Shown: positions 18,699 through 28,168, numbered from the stretch's first letter. The stretch: 64,000 nt of DNA from Polaribacter sp. (GCF_024639685.1 NZ_JAHEHX010000021.1:186001-250000); one strand, 5' to 3'. The notes: generated from the sequence alone by a model not told the origin. Translations and numbers: made by a program.

Positions 18699-20321
18699 AT
18701 GAAAAATTTATACCCACTTTTTATTTTTATGCTATTAATTACTTCTTGTCAAAAAGAGCAAGCAGATTTAATTGTTGTAAATGCGAATGCATACACAGTA
18801 AATTCATCTTTTGATAATGCAGAAGCATTTGCAATTAAAAATGGTAAATTTATTGCTATTGGTACTACTTCAGAAATTGAAGAAAAATACCAATCAGAAA
18901 ATATTGTTGACGCTAAGAATAAAACTATTGTTCCTGGCTTAATTGATGCTCATTGTCACTTTTATAGAATGGGGTTACAACAACAGAAAGTAGATTTGGA
19001 AGGTACAACCAGTTATGATGATGTGCTTCAAAAATTAGTAGCATTTCAAAAAGAAAAAAATACGACCTATATTACAGGTCGTGGTTGGGATCAAAATGAT
19101 TGGGAAATAAAAGAATTTCCAACTAAGGACAAATTAGATGCGCTATTCCCTAAAACACCTGTTGCAGTAACTAGGGTTGATGGTCATGCACTATTAGTAA
19201 ATCAAGCTGTCTTAGATTTAACAGAAATTACAAATGAAACAGAAGTTTCTGGAGGAGAAATCATTAAAAAGGATGGTAAAATTACTGGAGTTTTAATTGA
19301 TGCTGCAATGGATTTTATAAAGTTACCTTCAGTTTCTAAAGAATTTGCCATTAAAGGTTTACTAGATGCGCAAGACATCTGTTTTTCCTATGGATTAACC
19401 ACTGTAGATGATGCTGGTTTAGACAGGAATACCATAGAACTTATTGATGAATTGCAAAATAGCAAAGAGTTAAAAATGAGAATTTACGCTATGGTTTCTG
19501 GTGATAAACAAGAACAAATTGATTACTATTTAAATAAAGGAACTTATAAAACAGATTATCTAAATGTAAGATCGTTCAAAGTTTATGGTGATGGAGCTTT
19601 AGGTTCTAGAGGGGCTGCTATGAGAAAAACGTATTCAGATAGAGATAATCATTATGGAGCGTTGATTTATAGTCCTGAAAGATATCAAGAAATTGCAAAA
19701 CAAATTGCTGCTTCTGAATTTCAAATGAACACGCATGCAATTGGAGATTCAGCTAATACTTGGTTAGTAAAAACCTATAAAGATGTTTTAAAAAATAAAA
19801 AAAATAGACGTTGGAGAATAGAACATGCACAGATTATCAGTCCAGAAGATTTTAAAAATTTCGATAACATTTTACCATCAGTACAACCCACACATGCAAC
19901 TTCAGACATGTATTGGGCTGCAGACAGAGTTGGTGCAGAGAGAATGAAAGGTGCTTATGCTTTTAAAAATTTATTAAAGAATTATGGAAAAGTAGCTTTA
20001 GGTACAGATTTCCCAGTAGAAAAGGTTAATCCTTTTTATACCTTTTATGCATCTGTAGCTCGTAAAGATTTAAATAATTATCCTGAAAATGGTTTTCAAA
20101 TGGAAAATGCACTTTCTAGAGAAGAAACTTTAAAAGGGATGACGCTTTGGGCTGCTTATTCAAATTTTGAAGAGGATGAAAAAGGTAGTATTGAAGTAGG
20201 TAAATTTGCAGATTTTGTGATTTTAAATCAAGATATCATGACAGTAAATGAAACAGAATTACCAACTACAACTGTTATTACAACTTTTCTAAATGGTGAA
20301 AAAGTGTACCAAGCCTTCTAG
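18699..20321 (+). CDS. YtcJ-like metal-dependent amidohydrolase, lipoprotein
   Basis: The 540-residue protein has a lipoprotein signal ending LLITSC. The amidohydrolase_3 fold follows: LIVVNANAYTVN at the start of the beta-sandwich, DAHCHFYRMG with the H-x-H metal site near residue 83, FKVYGDGALGSRGAA, NTHAIGDSAN, RIEHAQIIS and a late ALGTDFPVE with the metal Asp. It hydrolyses an amide or related bond. Substrates of this family (YtcJ/NfdA-type) vary and cannot be inferred. It is the last gene of the M28/DoxX operon. Confidence 0.88.
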   Translation: MKNLYPLFIFMLLITSCQKEQADLIVVNANAYTVNSSFDNAEAFAIKNGKFIAIGTTSEIEEKYQSENIVDAKNKTIVPGLIDAHCHFYRMGLQQQKVDLEGTTSYDDVLQKLVAFQKEKNTTYITGRGWDQNDWEIKEFPTKDKLDALFPKTPVAVTRVDGHALLVNQAVLDLTEITNETEVSGGEIIKKDGKITGVLIDAAMDFIKLPSVSKEFAIKGLLDAQDICFSYGLTTVDDAGLDRNTIELIDELQNSKELKMRIYAMVSGDKQEQIDYYLNKGTYKTDYLNVRSFKVYGDGALGSRGAAMRKTYSDRDNHYGALIYSPERYQEIAKQIAASEFQMNTHAIGDSANTWLVKTYKDVLKNKKNRRWRIEHAQIISPEDFKNFDNILPSVQPTHATSDMYWAADRVGAERMKGAYAFKNLLKNYGKVALGTDFPVEKVNPFYTFYASVARKDLNNYPENGFQMENALSREETLKGMTLWAAYSNFEEDEKGSIEVGKFADFVILNQDIMTVNETELPTTTVITTFLNGEKVYQAF

Positions 20322-20401
20322 TTAAAATCTTATTTAATGTGGATAAACTAATTTATTTTCGTTTCTTTTATTAGAATACATATAATATAATATAATGGCA
20401 T

Positions 20402-20409
20402 TATTTTTG
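20402..20409 (+). promoter_or_regulatory. Candidate -7 box for the plug-domain gene
   Basis: TATTTTTG matches the Bacteroidota -7 consensus TAnnTTTG and lies 26 bases before the ATG of the gene at 20436. No clear -33 TTG is seen. Confidence 0.45.
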
Positions 20410-20435
20410 ATGCTACTTTTAAAATTAAAAACTGT

Positions 20436-21062
20436 ATGAAACTATTTAAAAATCTACTTATTTTAGTTGTATTTATTTTTACAACTCACCTTTCTGCACA
20501 AGAAAAAATAAAACTAACTCTATTAATAAAAGATTCAAAAAATAAAGCAGTTCCTGGAGCTATTATTTTGATTGACAATAAAAAACAAAGGAGAGTAGCA
20601 AATAAAGCCGGTTACTTTAAAATAAAATTAGATAAAGCACCTAAAGAAATTACTGCTTTTTCTCCTTTAATTGGAGCAAAAAAAGTAGCTTACAATGGAC
20701 AAAAATCTATGATTATTAACATTACTAGTGATGATAATGATAAAAGTTTCGCTACTGGAGATCGAAACACAAAAATCGCAGATCCAATACAATTTAGAGA
20801 CATTTATGACTACTTAAGAGGTAAAGTTGCTGGTTTAAATATTTCAACAACTAATGTAATTCGTGTTAGAGGAACAGCTTCCTGGAATGGAGGTAGAGAT
20901 CCCTTACTTGTTCTAAATGGTGTTCCAATAGATAATGATACCTTTGGAGATATTGTTCCAACAACTATAAGAAATGTAAAAGTCTTAAAAGGACCTGAAA
21001 CTTCTATTTATGGACTAAGAGGCGCCAATGGTGTGATAGAGGTAACTACAATGATAAATTAA
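20436..21062 (+). CDS. Stand-alone CarboxypepD-like plus TonB plug domain protein (no barrel)
   Basis: The 208-residue protein has a signal peptide (LLILVVFIFTTHLSAQ), a CarboxypepD_reg-like beta-sandwich at about 24-95 (LLIKDSKNKAVPGAIILIDN), and then a SusC-type plug at about 110-206 (YDYLRGKVAGLNIS, IRVRGTASWNGGRDPLLVLN, IRNVKVLKGPETSIYGLRGA, NGVIEVTT). In SusC proteins the plug is followed by a 22-strand barrel of about 700 residues. Here the gene stops immediately after the plug, and a terminator follows. It is either a functional soluble or periplasmic plug-like domain or the stable remnant of a receptor. Confidence 0.88.
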   Translation: MKLFKNLLILVVFIFTTHLSAQEKIKLTLLIKDSKNKAVPGAIILIDNKKQRRVANKAGYFKIKLDKAPKEITAFSPLIGAKKVAYNGQKSMIINITSDDNDKSFATGDRNTKIADPIQFRDIYDYLRGKVAGLNISTTNVIRVRGTASWNGGRDPLLVLNGVPIDNDTFGDIVPTTIRNVKVLKGPETSIYGLRGANGVIEVTTMIN

Positions 21063-21095
21063 AAAAAAGCGATGTTTTTAACATCGCTTTTTTTT
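21061..21095. terminator. Bidirectional terminator between the plug gene and trpA
   Basis: GCGATGTT (21069-21076) pairs with AACATCGC (21080-21087) around TTT. The stem is flanked by an A-tract on the left and a T-tract on the right, so it can end transcripts arriving from either side. Confidence 0.9.
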
Positions 21096-21110
21096 ACCAA
21101 TAATTACTAG

Positions 21111-21875
21111 TTACCTAATTCCAGAGATAAAAGGTTCAATACCTGAAACTCCAGATTGTTTTATACTTTTAATAAAAGCAGAACCAATAATAGCTCCATT
21201 TGCATAAGAACATGCTGTACTAAAAGTTTTATGATCAGAAATACCAAAACCTATAATTAACTTACTTTTTAAGTTCAGCGCTTTTATTCTTTCAAAGTAG
21301 GCAATTTGCTGGTTAGAAATTTCGCCTTTTGCACCAGTAATAGATGCAGAGGCAACTACATAAATAAAAGCATTGGTATAATTATCTATCTTATGGATAC
21401 GTTCTTTTGAAGTATGAGGTGTAATTAAAAAAACGTTTGTTAACCCATATTTATTAAACAATTCCTGGTAATGGTTTTCGAACTCTACCATTGGTAAATC
21501 AGGAATAATTAACGTATCTATTCCACATTCAATTACCTTTTTACAAAATTTATCCTCTCCATATTTAAGCATTTGATTTAAATAACCCATTAACACTAAA
21601 GGCGTTTTATTGGTATCTTTAATCTCCATTAACTGCTCAAAAACAACATCTAAATTAATTCCATTTTTTAAAGCTTGCTGACTACTATCTTGTATGGTTG
21701 GCCCATCTGCTAAAGGATCTGAATAAGGTAAACCTACCTCAATAAAATCGACATTATTAGCTTCTAATGCTTTAATTACTTTATTAGTGTCATTTAGTTC
21801 AGGATAGCCACAGGTAAAATAAATTGATAAAAGATTTTGATCTTTCTGTTCGAATATTTTTTGAATTGAATTCAT
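21111..21875 (-). CDS. trpA: Tryptophan synthase alpha subunit
   Basis: TrpA cleaves indole-3-glycerol phosphate to indole and glyceraldehyde 3-phosphate and channels indole to TrpB. The 254-residue TIM barrel shows the catalytic region FIEVGLPYSDPLADGPTIQ, LVLMGYLNQML, IPDLPMVE and the phosphate-binding GFGISDHKTF and GAIIGSAFIK near the end. It is the last gene of the trp operon, 2 bases after trpB. Length is normal. Confidence 0.97.
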   Translation of the reverse strand: MNSIQKIFEQKDQNLLSIYFTCGYPELNDTNKVIKALEANNVDFIEVGLPYSDPLADGPTIQDSSQQALKNGINLDVVFEQLMEIKDTNKTPLVLMGYLNQMLKYGEDKFCKKVIECGIDTLIIPDLPMVEFENHYQELFNKYGLTNVFLITPHTSKERIHKIDNYTNAFIYVVASASITGAKGEISNQQIAYFERIKALNLKSKLIIGFGISDHKTFSTACSYANGAIIGSAFIKSIKQSGVSGIEPFISGIR

Positions 21876-21877
21876 GC

Positions 21878-23062
21878 TTAATCTTCTAAATATTGTATAA
21901 ATGTTTCTAAATCCTTGTCTCCTCTTCCAGATAGATTGATAACAACAACTTGATCTTTCTTAAAATCTATTTTAGGTAAAACAGCTAAAGCATGTGCAGT
22001 TTCTAAAGCAGGAATAATACCTTCTAACTTCGTTAACTCAAAACCAGCAGCCAAAGCTTCCTTGTCTGTTGCATTCATAAATTTTGCTCTTCCACTCTCA
22101 TACAAATAAGCATGTAGAGGACCAACACCAGGATAATCTAACCCTGCAGAAATAGAATAAGGCTCTACAATTTGTCCATAATCATCTTGCATTAAAATGG
22201 TTTTAGAACCATGTATAATACCCACTTCACCCAATTGAGAAGTTGCTGCACTTTCACCTGAATTTACGCCTAAACCTGCAGCCTCAACAGCAATTAATTC
22301 TACATCTTCATCATCAAAATAATGATAAAAAGCACCAGCAGCGTTAGAACCACCACCAACACAGGCTATAATTGTATCTGGATCTTCTTTACCCGTTTTC
22401 TCTTTTAACTGCCATTTCATTTCTTCAGAAATAGTAGCTTGTAAACGTGCAACCATATCTGGATGTGGATGAGGCCCTACAACAGAACCAATCAAATAGA
22501 AAGTTTCTGGGTTTTGAATCCAATAACGAATGGCTTCATTAGTAGCGTCTTTTAAAGTTTTAGAACCAGAAGTTGCAGGTACAATTTTGGCTCCTAACAT
22601 TTTCATTCGAGCAACATTTGGTGCTTGACGAACAATGTCTTTTTCGCCCATAAAAACAGTACAATCTAAACCCATTAAAGCACAAACTGTAGCTGTTGCT
22701 ACTCCATGCTGTCCTGCACCTGTCTCTGCTATAATTTTAGTTTTACCTAATTTTTTAGCAATTAAAATCTGACCAACAGTATTATTTACTTTATGAGCAC
22801 CCGTATGACATAAATCTTCTCTTTTCAAATAAATATGAGCTCCATATTTTTCAGATAAAGTTTTTGCCAAATACAAAGGTGTAGGCCTACCCACAAAGTC
22901 TTTTAAAAGCGATTTGTACTCATCTTGAAATTCTTTAGATTCGATAATTTGAATGTAATTATCTTCTAACTCCTTCACATTTGGATGCAATAATTCAGGG
23001 ATAAACGCTCCTCCAAATTGTCCAAAATATCCGTTTTTGTCTGGGTGAAATTTTGATTTCAT
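21878..23062 (-). CDS. trpB: Tryptophan synthase beta subunit
   Basis: TrpB condenses indole with serine using PLP. It contains HTGAHKVNN with the PLP Lys, [13 protein letters not shown], the phosphate loop [12 protein letters not shown] and [10 protein letters not shown] near the C-terminus. I start at the ATG at 23062 ([18 protein letters not shown]), which matches the usual TrpB N-terminus. An in-frame ATG seven codons upstream is less likely. About 394 residues, normal for TrpB1. Encoded 49 bases after trpF. Confidence 0.97.
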   Translation of the reverse strand: MKSKFHPDKNGYFGQFGGAFIPELLHPNVKELEDNYIQIIESKEFQDEYKSLLKDFVGRPTPLYLAKTLSEKYGAHIYLKREDLCHTGAHKVNNTVGQILIAKKLGKTKIIAETGAGQHGVATATVCALMGLDCTVFMGEKDIVRQAPNVARMKMLGAKIVPATSGSKTLKDATNEAIRYWIQNPETFYLIGSVVGPHPHPDMVARLQATISEEMKWQLKEKTGKEDPDTIIACVGGGSNAAGAFYHYFDDEDVELIAVEAAGLGVNSGESAATSQLGEVGIIHGSKTILMQDDYGQIVEPYSISAGLDYPGVGPLHAYLYESGRAKFMNATDKEALAAGFELTKLEGIIPALETAHALAVLPKIDFKKDQVVVINLSGRGDKDLETFIQYLED

Positions 23063-23111
23063 AATTCTATATTTTGTAATCAATTACTATGTAAAATCGA
23101 TTTAAAGGTGA

Positions 23112-23807
23112 TTAAACAAATACTTCTTTTTTAAACTTTTCTAATTCTTCTATTTTTTTAACACCTGGCTTACTTTCAAACCTACTGTTTACGTCTAATG
23201 CATATATAGGTAAACCTAATTTTTGAATTTTCTTAACCTCTTCTGCTTCTTGCAAACCTATACCTCCGCTTAAAAAGAAAGGTTTATCAAATGGATAACC
23301 ATATAGAACAGACCAATCAAATTGAGTTCCATTTCCTCCTCTTTCCTTTCCTTTTGTATCAAACAAAAAATAATGTACAACCTCTAAATAAGGTTCTAGC
23401 ACATCAAAATTAAAGGACTCTTTAACTCCAAAAACCTTTATAATTTCAATCTCATTTTTTGAAATATAATGTTGATTTTTTCTCTTTTTAATAGACTTAT
23501 TTTCTTCAATAAACAAAGTTCTTCTTTCTGATAAATGCTGTTTTAACTCTTTTACATAAGCTACAGATTCATCTCCATGCAACTGTATTGCGTCTAACCT
23601 ATACTCTTCTATTAATGAAATTACAATTTCTAAATGCTCATTGACAAAAACACCTGTTTTTTTTATTTCATTCGAAAAGTCTGGAATAATTCCTTCAAAA
23701 TTTCTTTTTGATTTTTCATAGAAAATAAAGCCCAGATAATCAGGCTGTAATTCAGCTACTTGCTGAATATTTTCTACATATTTCATTCCACAAACTTTTA
23801 GTTTCAT
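23112..23807 (-). CDS. trpF: Phosphoribosylanthranilate isomerase
   Basis: TrpF performs the Amadori rearrangement of phosphoribosylanthranilate to CdRP. The barrel begins MKLKVCGMKYVENIQQ with the catalytic Cys and has DYLGFIFYEKSKR, IQLHGDE, FLFDTKG, FFLSGGIGLQEA and ALDVNSRFESKPGVKK. The start at 23807 overlaps the preceding glycosylase stop by 4 bases (ATGA). The longer version starting at 23825 would add residues not found in TrpF. Confidence 0.95.
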   Translation of the reverse strand: MKLKVCGMKYVENIQQVAELQPDYLGFIFYEKSKRNFEGIIPDFSNEIKKTGVFVNEHLEIVISLIEEYRLDAIQLHGDESVAYVKELKQHLSERRTLFIEENKSIKKRKNQHYISKNEIEIIKVFGVKESFNFDVLEPYLEVVHYFLFDTKGKERGGNGTQFDWSVLYGYPFDKPFFLSGGIGLQEAEEVKKIQKLGLPIYALDVNSRFESKPGVKKIEELEKFKKEVFV

Positions 23808-24283
23808 ACTATTTTCTCTTTCCAATTATTTAACTTTTCTCTGAACGAAAACCTTGTATTTGCTAGACTTGTAGACAAGACTACATCGTAAATTATACCC
23901 TCAATTTTGGTAAAATGTTTGCGATACAAATCATGTGCTTTTTGACCGTTAAAAATGATTTGTTTTATTGATGGATACATTTCTACAATCTCATTTATTG
24001 GATTTGGAACTTCATTTTTCACGTTCTGAGCACCTGGATTTATACGTTCTCCAAACTGCACTACATCCCAAATTGCAATATGGTTTCTTTTTAAAAAATC
24101 TATTCTTTGTGCATAGTTTTTACTAAATATTTCACCTGTCAATTCATAAACAATTTTCCAAAATGAATTTCCATTGTTTGCATAATATTCTTGTTTCCTT
24201 AATTCTAAATTTCCTGGTTTAGTTACTAAAATAAAAACTTTAGGATTTTGAGGTAAAACTGGATCTAAAGAAACTCTTTCCAT
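23804..24283 (-). CDS. Hypoxanthine-DNA / deoxyinosine glycosylase (UDG superfamily) inside the trp operon
   Basis: The 159-residue protein matches the DNA-deoxyinosine glycosylase (family 6 UDG) pattern. It shows VFILVTKPGNLELRKQEYYA, NSFWKIVYELTG, YAQRIDFLKRNHIAIWDVV, then QNVKNEVPNPINEIV and QIIFNGQKAHDLYRKHF. This family excises hypoxanthine from deaminated DNA, which has no link to tryptophan synthesis. It shares 1 base with trpC and 4 bases with trpF, so it is fully embedded in the operon. The first motif has VTKPG where other members have GSxPG, so activity needs checking. Confidence 0.82.
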   Translation of the reverse strand: MERVSLDPVLPQNPKVFILVTKPGNLELRKQEYYANNGNSFWKIVYELTGEIFSKNYAQRIDFLKRNHIAIWDVVQFGERINPGAQNVKNEVPNPINEIVEMYPSIKQIIFNGQKAHDLYRKHFTKIEGIIYDVVLSTSLANTRFSFREKLNNWKEKIV

Positions 24284-25071
24284 TATTTAACTTGATTTAT
24301 AAAGTCTTGACAAGCTTCTCCAGGATTATCAGTTTTCATAAAATTTTCTCCAATTAAAAACCCTTGAAATCCATATTCTTTTAAACCAGTAATAATTCTT
24401 GGATCAGAAATTCCGCTTTCTGAAACCTTAATACATGTATCTGGAATTTGATTTGCCAATTTTATTGAATGATCTAAATCAACCTCAAATGTTTTTAAAT
24501 TACGGTTATTGATTCCTATAATCTTATTGTTTAAATCAGAAATTTTATCTAAATCTTCTTGTGTATGCACTTCATATAAAACCTCTAAACCTAAATCTGT
24601 AGCCAAATTTCCATAATTTTTTAATTCTTCTGATGTTAAACAAGAAGCTATTAATAAAATTACATCTGCTCCAATGGCTTTTGCTTCCACAATTTGAAAA
24701 CCATCAACCACAAAATCTTTTCTTAGAATTGGTTTTGTTTGATTGATTATTCTTGCTTCCATCAAATCTGCCATTGTTCCTCCAAAGAAAGAAGTATCAG
24801 TTAAAATAGATTGCGCAGCTACGTTTGCATCTAAATATCCGTTTATAACCTCAGCAATTGTTGCTTTATCATTAATGATACCTTTAGATGGTGATTGACG
24901 TTTAAATTCTGCAATAATTCCAGTTGAACCTACTTCTAATAAAGACTTCTTTAAAGAGATTGGTGTCCTTTTAAATTTAGGACTTTCTACTAGTTTCTTG
25001 AGAGGCACATCTGCTTTTATTTTAGCAATTTCCTTCTTTTTAAATGCTATTATTTTGTCTAAAATCGTCAT
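24283..25071 (-). CDS. trpC: Indole-3-glycerol phosphate synthase
   Basis: TrpC closes the indole ring from CdRP. The 262-residue barrel has MTILDKIIAFKKKEIAKIK, IAEFKRQSPSKGIIND with the catalytic Lys, QSILTDTSFFGGT, LRKDFVVDGFQI, IGINNRNLKTFEVD and VSESGISDPR ahead of a phosphate-binding GFLIGENFMK. Length and motifs are standard. It stands 54 bases after trpD and overlaps the glycosylase gene by one base. Confidence 0.97.
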   Translation of the reverse strand: MTILDKIIAFKKKEIAKIKADVPLKKLVESPKFKRTPISLKKSLLEVGSTGIIAEFKRQSPSKGIINDKATIAEVINGYLDANVAAQSILTDTSFFGGTMADLMEARIINQTKPILRKDFVVDGFQIVEAKAIGADVILLIASCLTSEELKNYGNLATDLGLEVLYEVHTQEDLDKISDLNNKIIGINNRNLKTFEVDLDHSIKLANQIPDTCIKVSESGISDPRIITGLKEYGFQGFLIGENFMKTDNPGEACQDFINQVK

Positions 25072-25125
25072 TTTATTAATCTCTTATTTTTATTGTTGTC
25101 TCTCCTAAAAAAGAGTATTATTCGT

Positions 25126-26115
25126 TTAACTTTGAACTAATTTGTTCAGGCATTCTTTTGCTTTACCTCCAAATAATGAATCCTTAGCCTCTTCAAATGC
25201 TTCACTAAATGCTTTTTTGTCATCTACAATATTTAGTGCAAAAGCAGCATTAGTAAGTACTACATTATTTTGAGCATCTGTACCTTCGCCCTCTAAAATA
25301 GTTCTAAAAATCTTTGCTGCATCAGCCACAGAATTTCCTCCAAAAATTTCAGATTGTTGTATTCTTTTCTGACATATATCTTCTGGATTTATTAATTGCT
25401 CTCCTTTTTTGGTAAACATTTTAAAACCGCTTGTCAATGAAATTTCATCATAACCATCTAAAGAATGTATAATTCCATAGTTGATATCTTCATCTTGTAG
25501 AATATAGTTATATAAACGTGCAACCTCTAGATTGAAGGTTCCTAACATATGGTTTTTAGGAGAACTAGGATTTACCAAGGGCCCAAGCATATTAAAAAAT
25601 GTCTTTAATTTTAAAGCCTTTCTTGTAGGGCCAACAGCTTTCATTGCCGGGTGAAATTTTGGCGCATGTAAAAAACAAATATTGGCTTTGTCTAAATGAT
25701 TTTTAAGTGTGTTTTCATCATTCGTGAATTCATAACCAAAACTGGCTAACATATCTGATGAACCAGATTTGGAAGACACAGAATAGTTACCATGTTTTGC
25801 AACTTTTTGACCTGTACCCGCAACAATAAAAGAGGTTAAAGTAGATATATTAAAAGTATCTTTTCCATCACCTCCAGTACCAACAATATCAATGGTATTA
25901 AAATCAGATAAATCTATTTTTATAGCCAATTCTTTTAAAGCGTCTCTGAAACCAGCAAGTTCATTAACTGTAATTGGTCTCATCATAAAAACAGTCATAA
26001 ATGAAGCCAAATGCGCATCATTATATTTCTCTAAAGCAATGTCTTTTAAAACTTGTTTTGCTTCAAATTTGGTTAACCTTTCGTGATTGTATAATTTATT
26101 TAAAATTGCTTTCAT
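25126..26115 (-). CDS. trpD: Anthranilate phosphoribosyltransferase
   Basis: TrpD transfers phosphoribose from PRPP to anthranilate. The 329-residue protein has the PRPP/anthranilate loops IVGTGGDGKDTFNIST, KHGNYSVSSKSGSSDMLASF and FLHAPKFHPAMKAVGPTRK. The small N-terminal helical domain (LYNHERLTKFEAKQVLKDI) is intact. It follows trpG by 29 bases, in which a small palindrome lies. Confidence 0.97.
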   Translation of the reverse strand: MKAILNKLYNHERLTKFEAKQVLKDIALEKYNDAHLASFMTVFMMRPITVNELAGFRDALKELAIKIDLSDFNTIDIVGTGGDGKDTFNISTLTSFIVAGTGQKVAKHGNYSVSSKSGSSDMLASFGYEFTNDENTLKNHLDKANICFLHAPKFHPAMKAVGPTRKALKLKTFFNMLGPLVNPSSPKNHMLGTFNLEVARLYNYILQDEDINYGIIHSLDGYDEISLTSGFKMFTKKGEQLINPEDICQKRIQQSEIFGGNSVADAAKIFRTILEGEGTDAQNNVVLTNAAFALNIVDDKKAFSEAFEEAKDSLFGGKAKECLNKLVQS

Positions 26116-26121
26116 AATATG

Positions 26122-26190
26122 CTGAATTTAATTCAGTATCTTTTTTATTTAGATGCTGAAACTAGTTCAGCATTCAACTCTGCAGAGTTG
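26122..26190. repeat. Cluster of three small palindromes at the trpG 3' end
   Basis: Three hairpins occur within 69 bases: CTGAATT-T-AATTCAG (26122-26136), ATGCTGAA-ACTAG-TTCAGCAT (26153-26173) and the perfect CAACTCTGCAGAGTTG (26175-26190). The middle unit resembles the TTCAG/CTGAA palindromic repeats I associate with Bacteroidota intergenic DNA. The last two lie inside trpG coding sequence and encode its final residues. They may also modulate trpG/trpD mRNA ratios. Confidence 0.6.
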
Positions 26191-26750
26191 ATAAAATTAG
26201 TCACCAATTGTTTACCAACATCTGTTAAAATAGATTCTGGATGAAATTGAACTGCAGAAATTTGATAAGCAACATGTTCAATAGCCTGAATTAAACCTTC
26301 TTCATCTCTAGCTGTGACCTTTATTTCATTTGGAAAACCTTCATCTGTTGCTGCCCAAGAATGATAACGCGCAGCTAAAAATGTTTCTGGAACATCTTTA
26401 AAAATTACTGCACTATTATCTGTAACCTTCATTTCTGTTGCTACTCCATGATACACATCATTTAAATTGATAATTTTACCCCCAAATACTTCTGTAATTG
26501 CCTGTAAGCCAAGGCAAACACCAAATATAGGTTTTACACCTGCATAGGTTTTAATAACTTCTTTTAAAATACCTGCTTCATCTGGAATTCCAGGTCCAGG
26601 AGACAGCATAATTAAATCGAATTCATCAATTTGATTAATACTTATTTCATCGTTTCTAAAAACTGCAGGAAAAGCACCTGTAATTTCTTCAACCATATGA
26701 ACTAAGTTATAGGTGAATGAATCGTAGTTATCTATTATTAATATTTTCAT
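26145..26750 (-). CDS. trpG: Anthranilate synthase glutaminase subunit
   Basis: TrpG supplies ammonia from glutamine to TrpE. The 201-residue class I amidotransferase shows ILIIDNYDSFTYNLVHMV, LSPGPGIPDE, FGVCLGLQAI with the catalytic Cys, RYHSWAA and QFHPESILT with the catalytic His. The last residues (about 188-201, SAELNAELVSASK) lie outside the conserved fold and are encoded by palindromic DNA, suggesting a repeat-derived extension. trpE ends 15 bases upstream. Confidence 0.96.
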   Translation of the reverse strand: MKILIIDNYDSFTYNLVHMVEEITGAFPAVFRNDEISINQIDEFDLIMLSPGPGIPDEAGILKEVIKTYAGVKPIFGVCLGLQAITEVFGGKIINLNDVYHGVATEMKVTDNSAVIFKDVPETFLAARYHSWAATDEGFPNEIKVTARDEEGLIQAIEHVAYQISAVQFHPESILTDVGKQLVTNFINSAELNAELVSASK

Positions 26751-26764
26751 TTTAAAAGCTAGTT

Positions 26765-28156
26765 TTAAATTTTTTCTGCTAGAATTAATGCTTTTTTCAA
26801 AGCTGCTAATTTGTTATTTACTTCTTGTAATTCTTTTTCTTCATCTGAGTGAATTACGATTCCTGCTCCTGCTTGATAATACAAGGTTTTATTTTTGCTC
26901 ACAAAAGAACGTATTGCAATAGCTAAATTTACAGAACCATCTAAACCAATAATACCAACTGCACCACCATAAAATCCTCTAGATTGATTTTCATAATCAT
27001 CAATTAATTGCATTGCCTTATATTTTGGTGCACCACTTAAAGTACCTGCAGGAAATGTATCCCCTACAATTTCTATTGGATTTCCTTTTAATTGTCCTGT
27101 TACAGTCGAAACTAAATGAATAACATGACTAAAATATTGTACTTCTTTAAAGACCTCTACTTCTACTTGATCTGAATGTTTACTTAAATCGTTTCTAGCT
27201 AAATCTACTAACATTACATGCTCTGCAGTTTCTTTTTTATCTTCAGAAAGCTTTTTACCTAACTTAATATCTTTAGCCATATCTCCTGTTCTTCTAAAAG
27301 TACCAGCAATAGGATTAATGGTTGCTTTACCTGCCGAAATTTTTATCTGTGCTTCAGGAGAAGAACCCATTAATTTAAAAGAACCGTAATCAAAATAAAA
27401 TAAATAAGGTGATGGATTAATAGAACGTAAAGCTCTATATACATTAAACTCATCTCCTTTAAATTTTTGTTGAAATTGGCGTGATAAAACCAGTTGAAAA
27501 ACATCTCCTCTTTTACAATGTGCTTTTGCTTTCTTTACATACTCAATAAACTCTTCACCTTTAACATTAGAAGTTTCTTCACCTACAATATCAAATTGAT
27601 GTGTATTAAAAGCCTGCGCATTTATTAAAGTTTGAATTTCTTTAATTCTAGACTCAGTACCCTCTTCAATATTTTCTATCAAAGTCATTTCGTCATTAAA
27701 ATGATTGATAGCAATAATAAATCTATAAAAACTGTATTGTAATAAAGGTATGGCTGAAGGAGCCTCATCAACTGTTAACTCTATATTCTCAAAATACTGC
27801 ACAGAATCATAAGTAGTATACCCATACAAACCATTAAATGATTTTAATTCTGGAGGACAATCTAACTCAATTCTTTTACTATACTCTTCAAATATCTGGT
27901 TAAAATTTCTACCAATTTGTTTATTTTCTATTTCTACATTTTTATGAGAAATACTTAAATGATGATTTTCTGCTTTTATAGAAACTACTGGCTCAATAGC
28001 TATAAACGTAAAACTTTCGTCTTTACTATGATAATCTGAGCTTTCTAATAAAAGAGTATTTGCATACTTATCTCTAAAACGCAAATACAAACCAACAGGT
28101 GTTATTGTATCAGCAATTTTGGTTTTATGTATTGTTTTAAATTTTATATTCTTCAT
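26765..28156 (-). CDS. trpE: Anthranilate synthase component I
   Basis: TrpE converts chorismate to anthranilate. The chorismate-binding domain includes RGDVFQLVLSRQFQQKF, FKLMGSSPEAQIKI, INPIAGTFRRTG, ARNDLSKHSDQVEV, FPAGTLSGAPKYKAM and YQAGAGIVIHSDEEKE. I start at the ATG at 28156 (MKNIKFKTIHKTKIADTITP). The 24 upstream in-frame codons run through the leader terminator hairpin and are unlikely to be translated. First structural gene of the trp operon, preceded by trpL and an attenuator. Confidence 0.95.
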   Translation of the reverse strand: MKNIKFKTIHKTKIADTITPVGLYLRFRDKYANTLLLESSDYHSKDESFTFIAIEPVVSIKAENHHLSISHKNVEIENKQIGRNFNQIFEEYSKRIELDCPPELKSFNGLYGYTTYDSVQYFENIELTVDEAPSAIPLLQYSFYRFIIAINHFNDEMTLIENIEEGTESRIKEIQTLINAQAFNTHQFDIVGEETSNVKGEEFIEYVKKAKAHCKRGDVFQLVLSRQFQQKFKGDEFNVYRALRSINPSPYLFYFDYGSFKLMGSSPEAQIKISAGKATINPIAGTFRRTGDMAKDIKLGKKLSEDKKETAEHVMLVDLARNDLSKHSDQVEVEVFKEVQYFSHVIHLVSTVTGQLKGNPIEIVGDTFPAGTLSGAPKYKAMQLIDDYENQSRGFYGGAVGIIGLDGSVNLAIAIRSFVSKNKTLYYQAGAGIVIHSDEEKELQEVNNKLAALKKALILAEKI

Positions 28157-28168
28157 TGTATTGAATTG

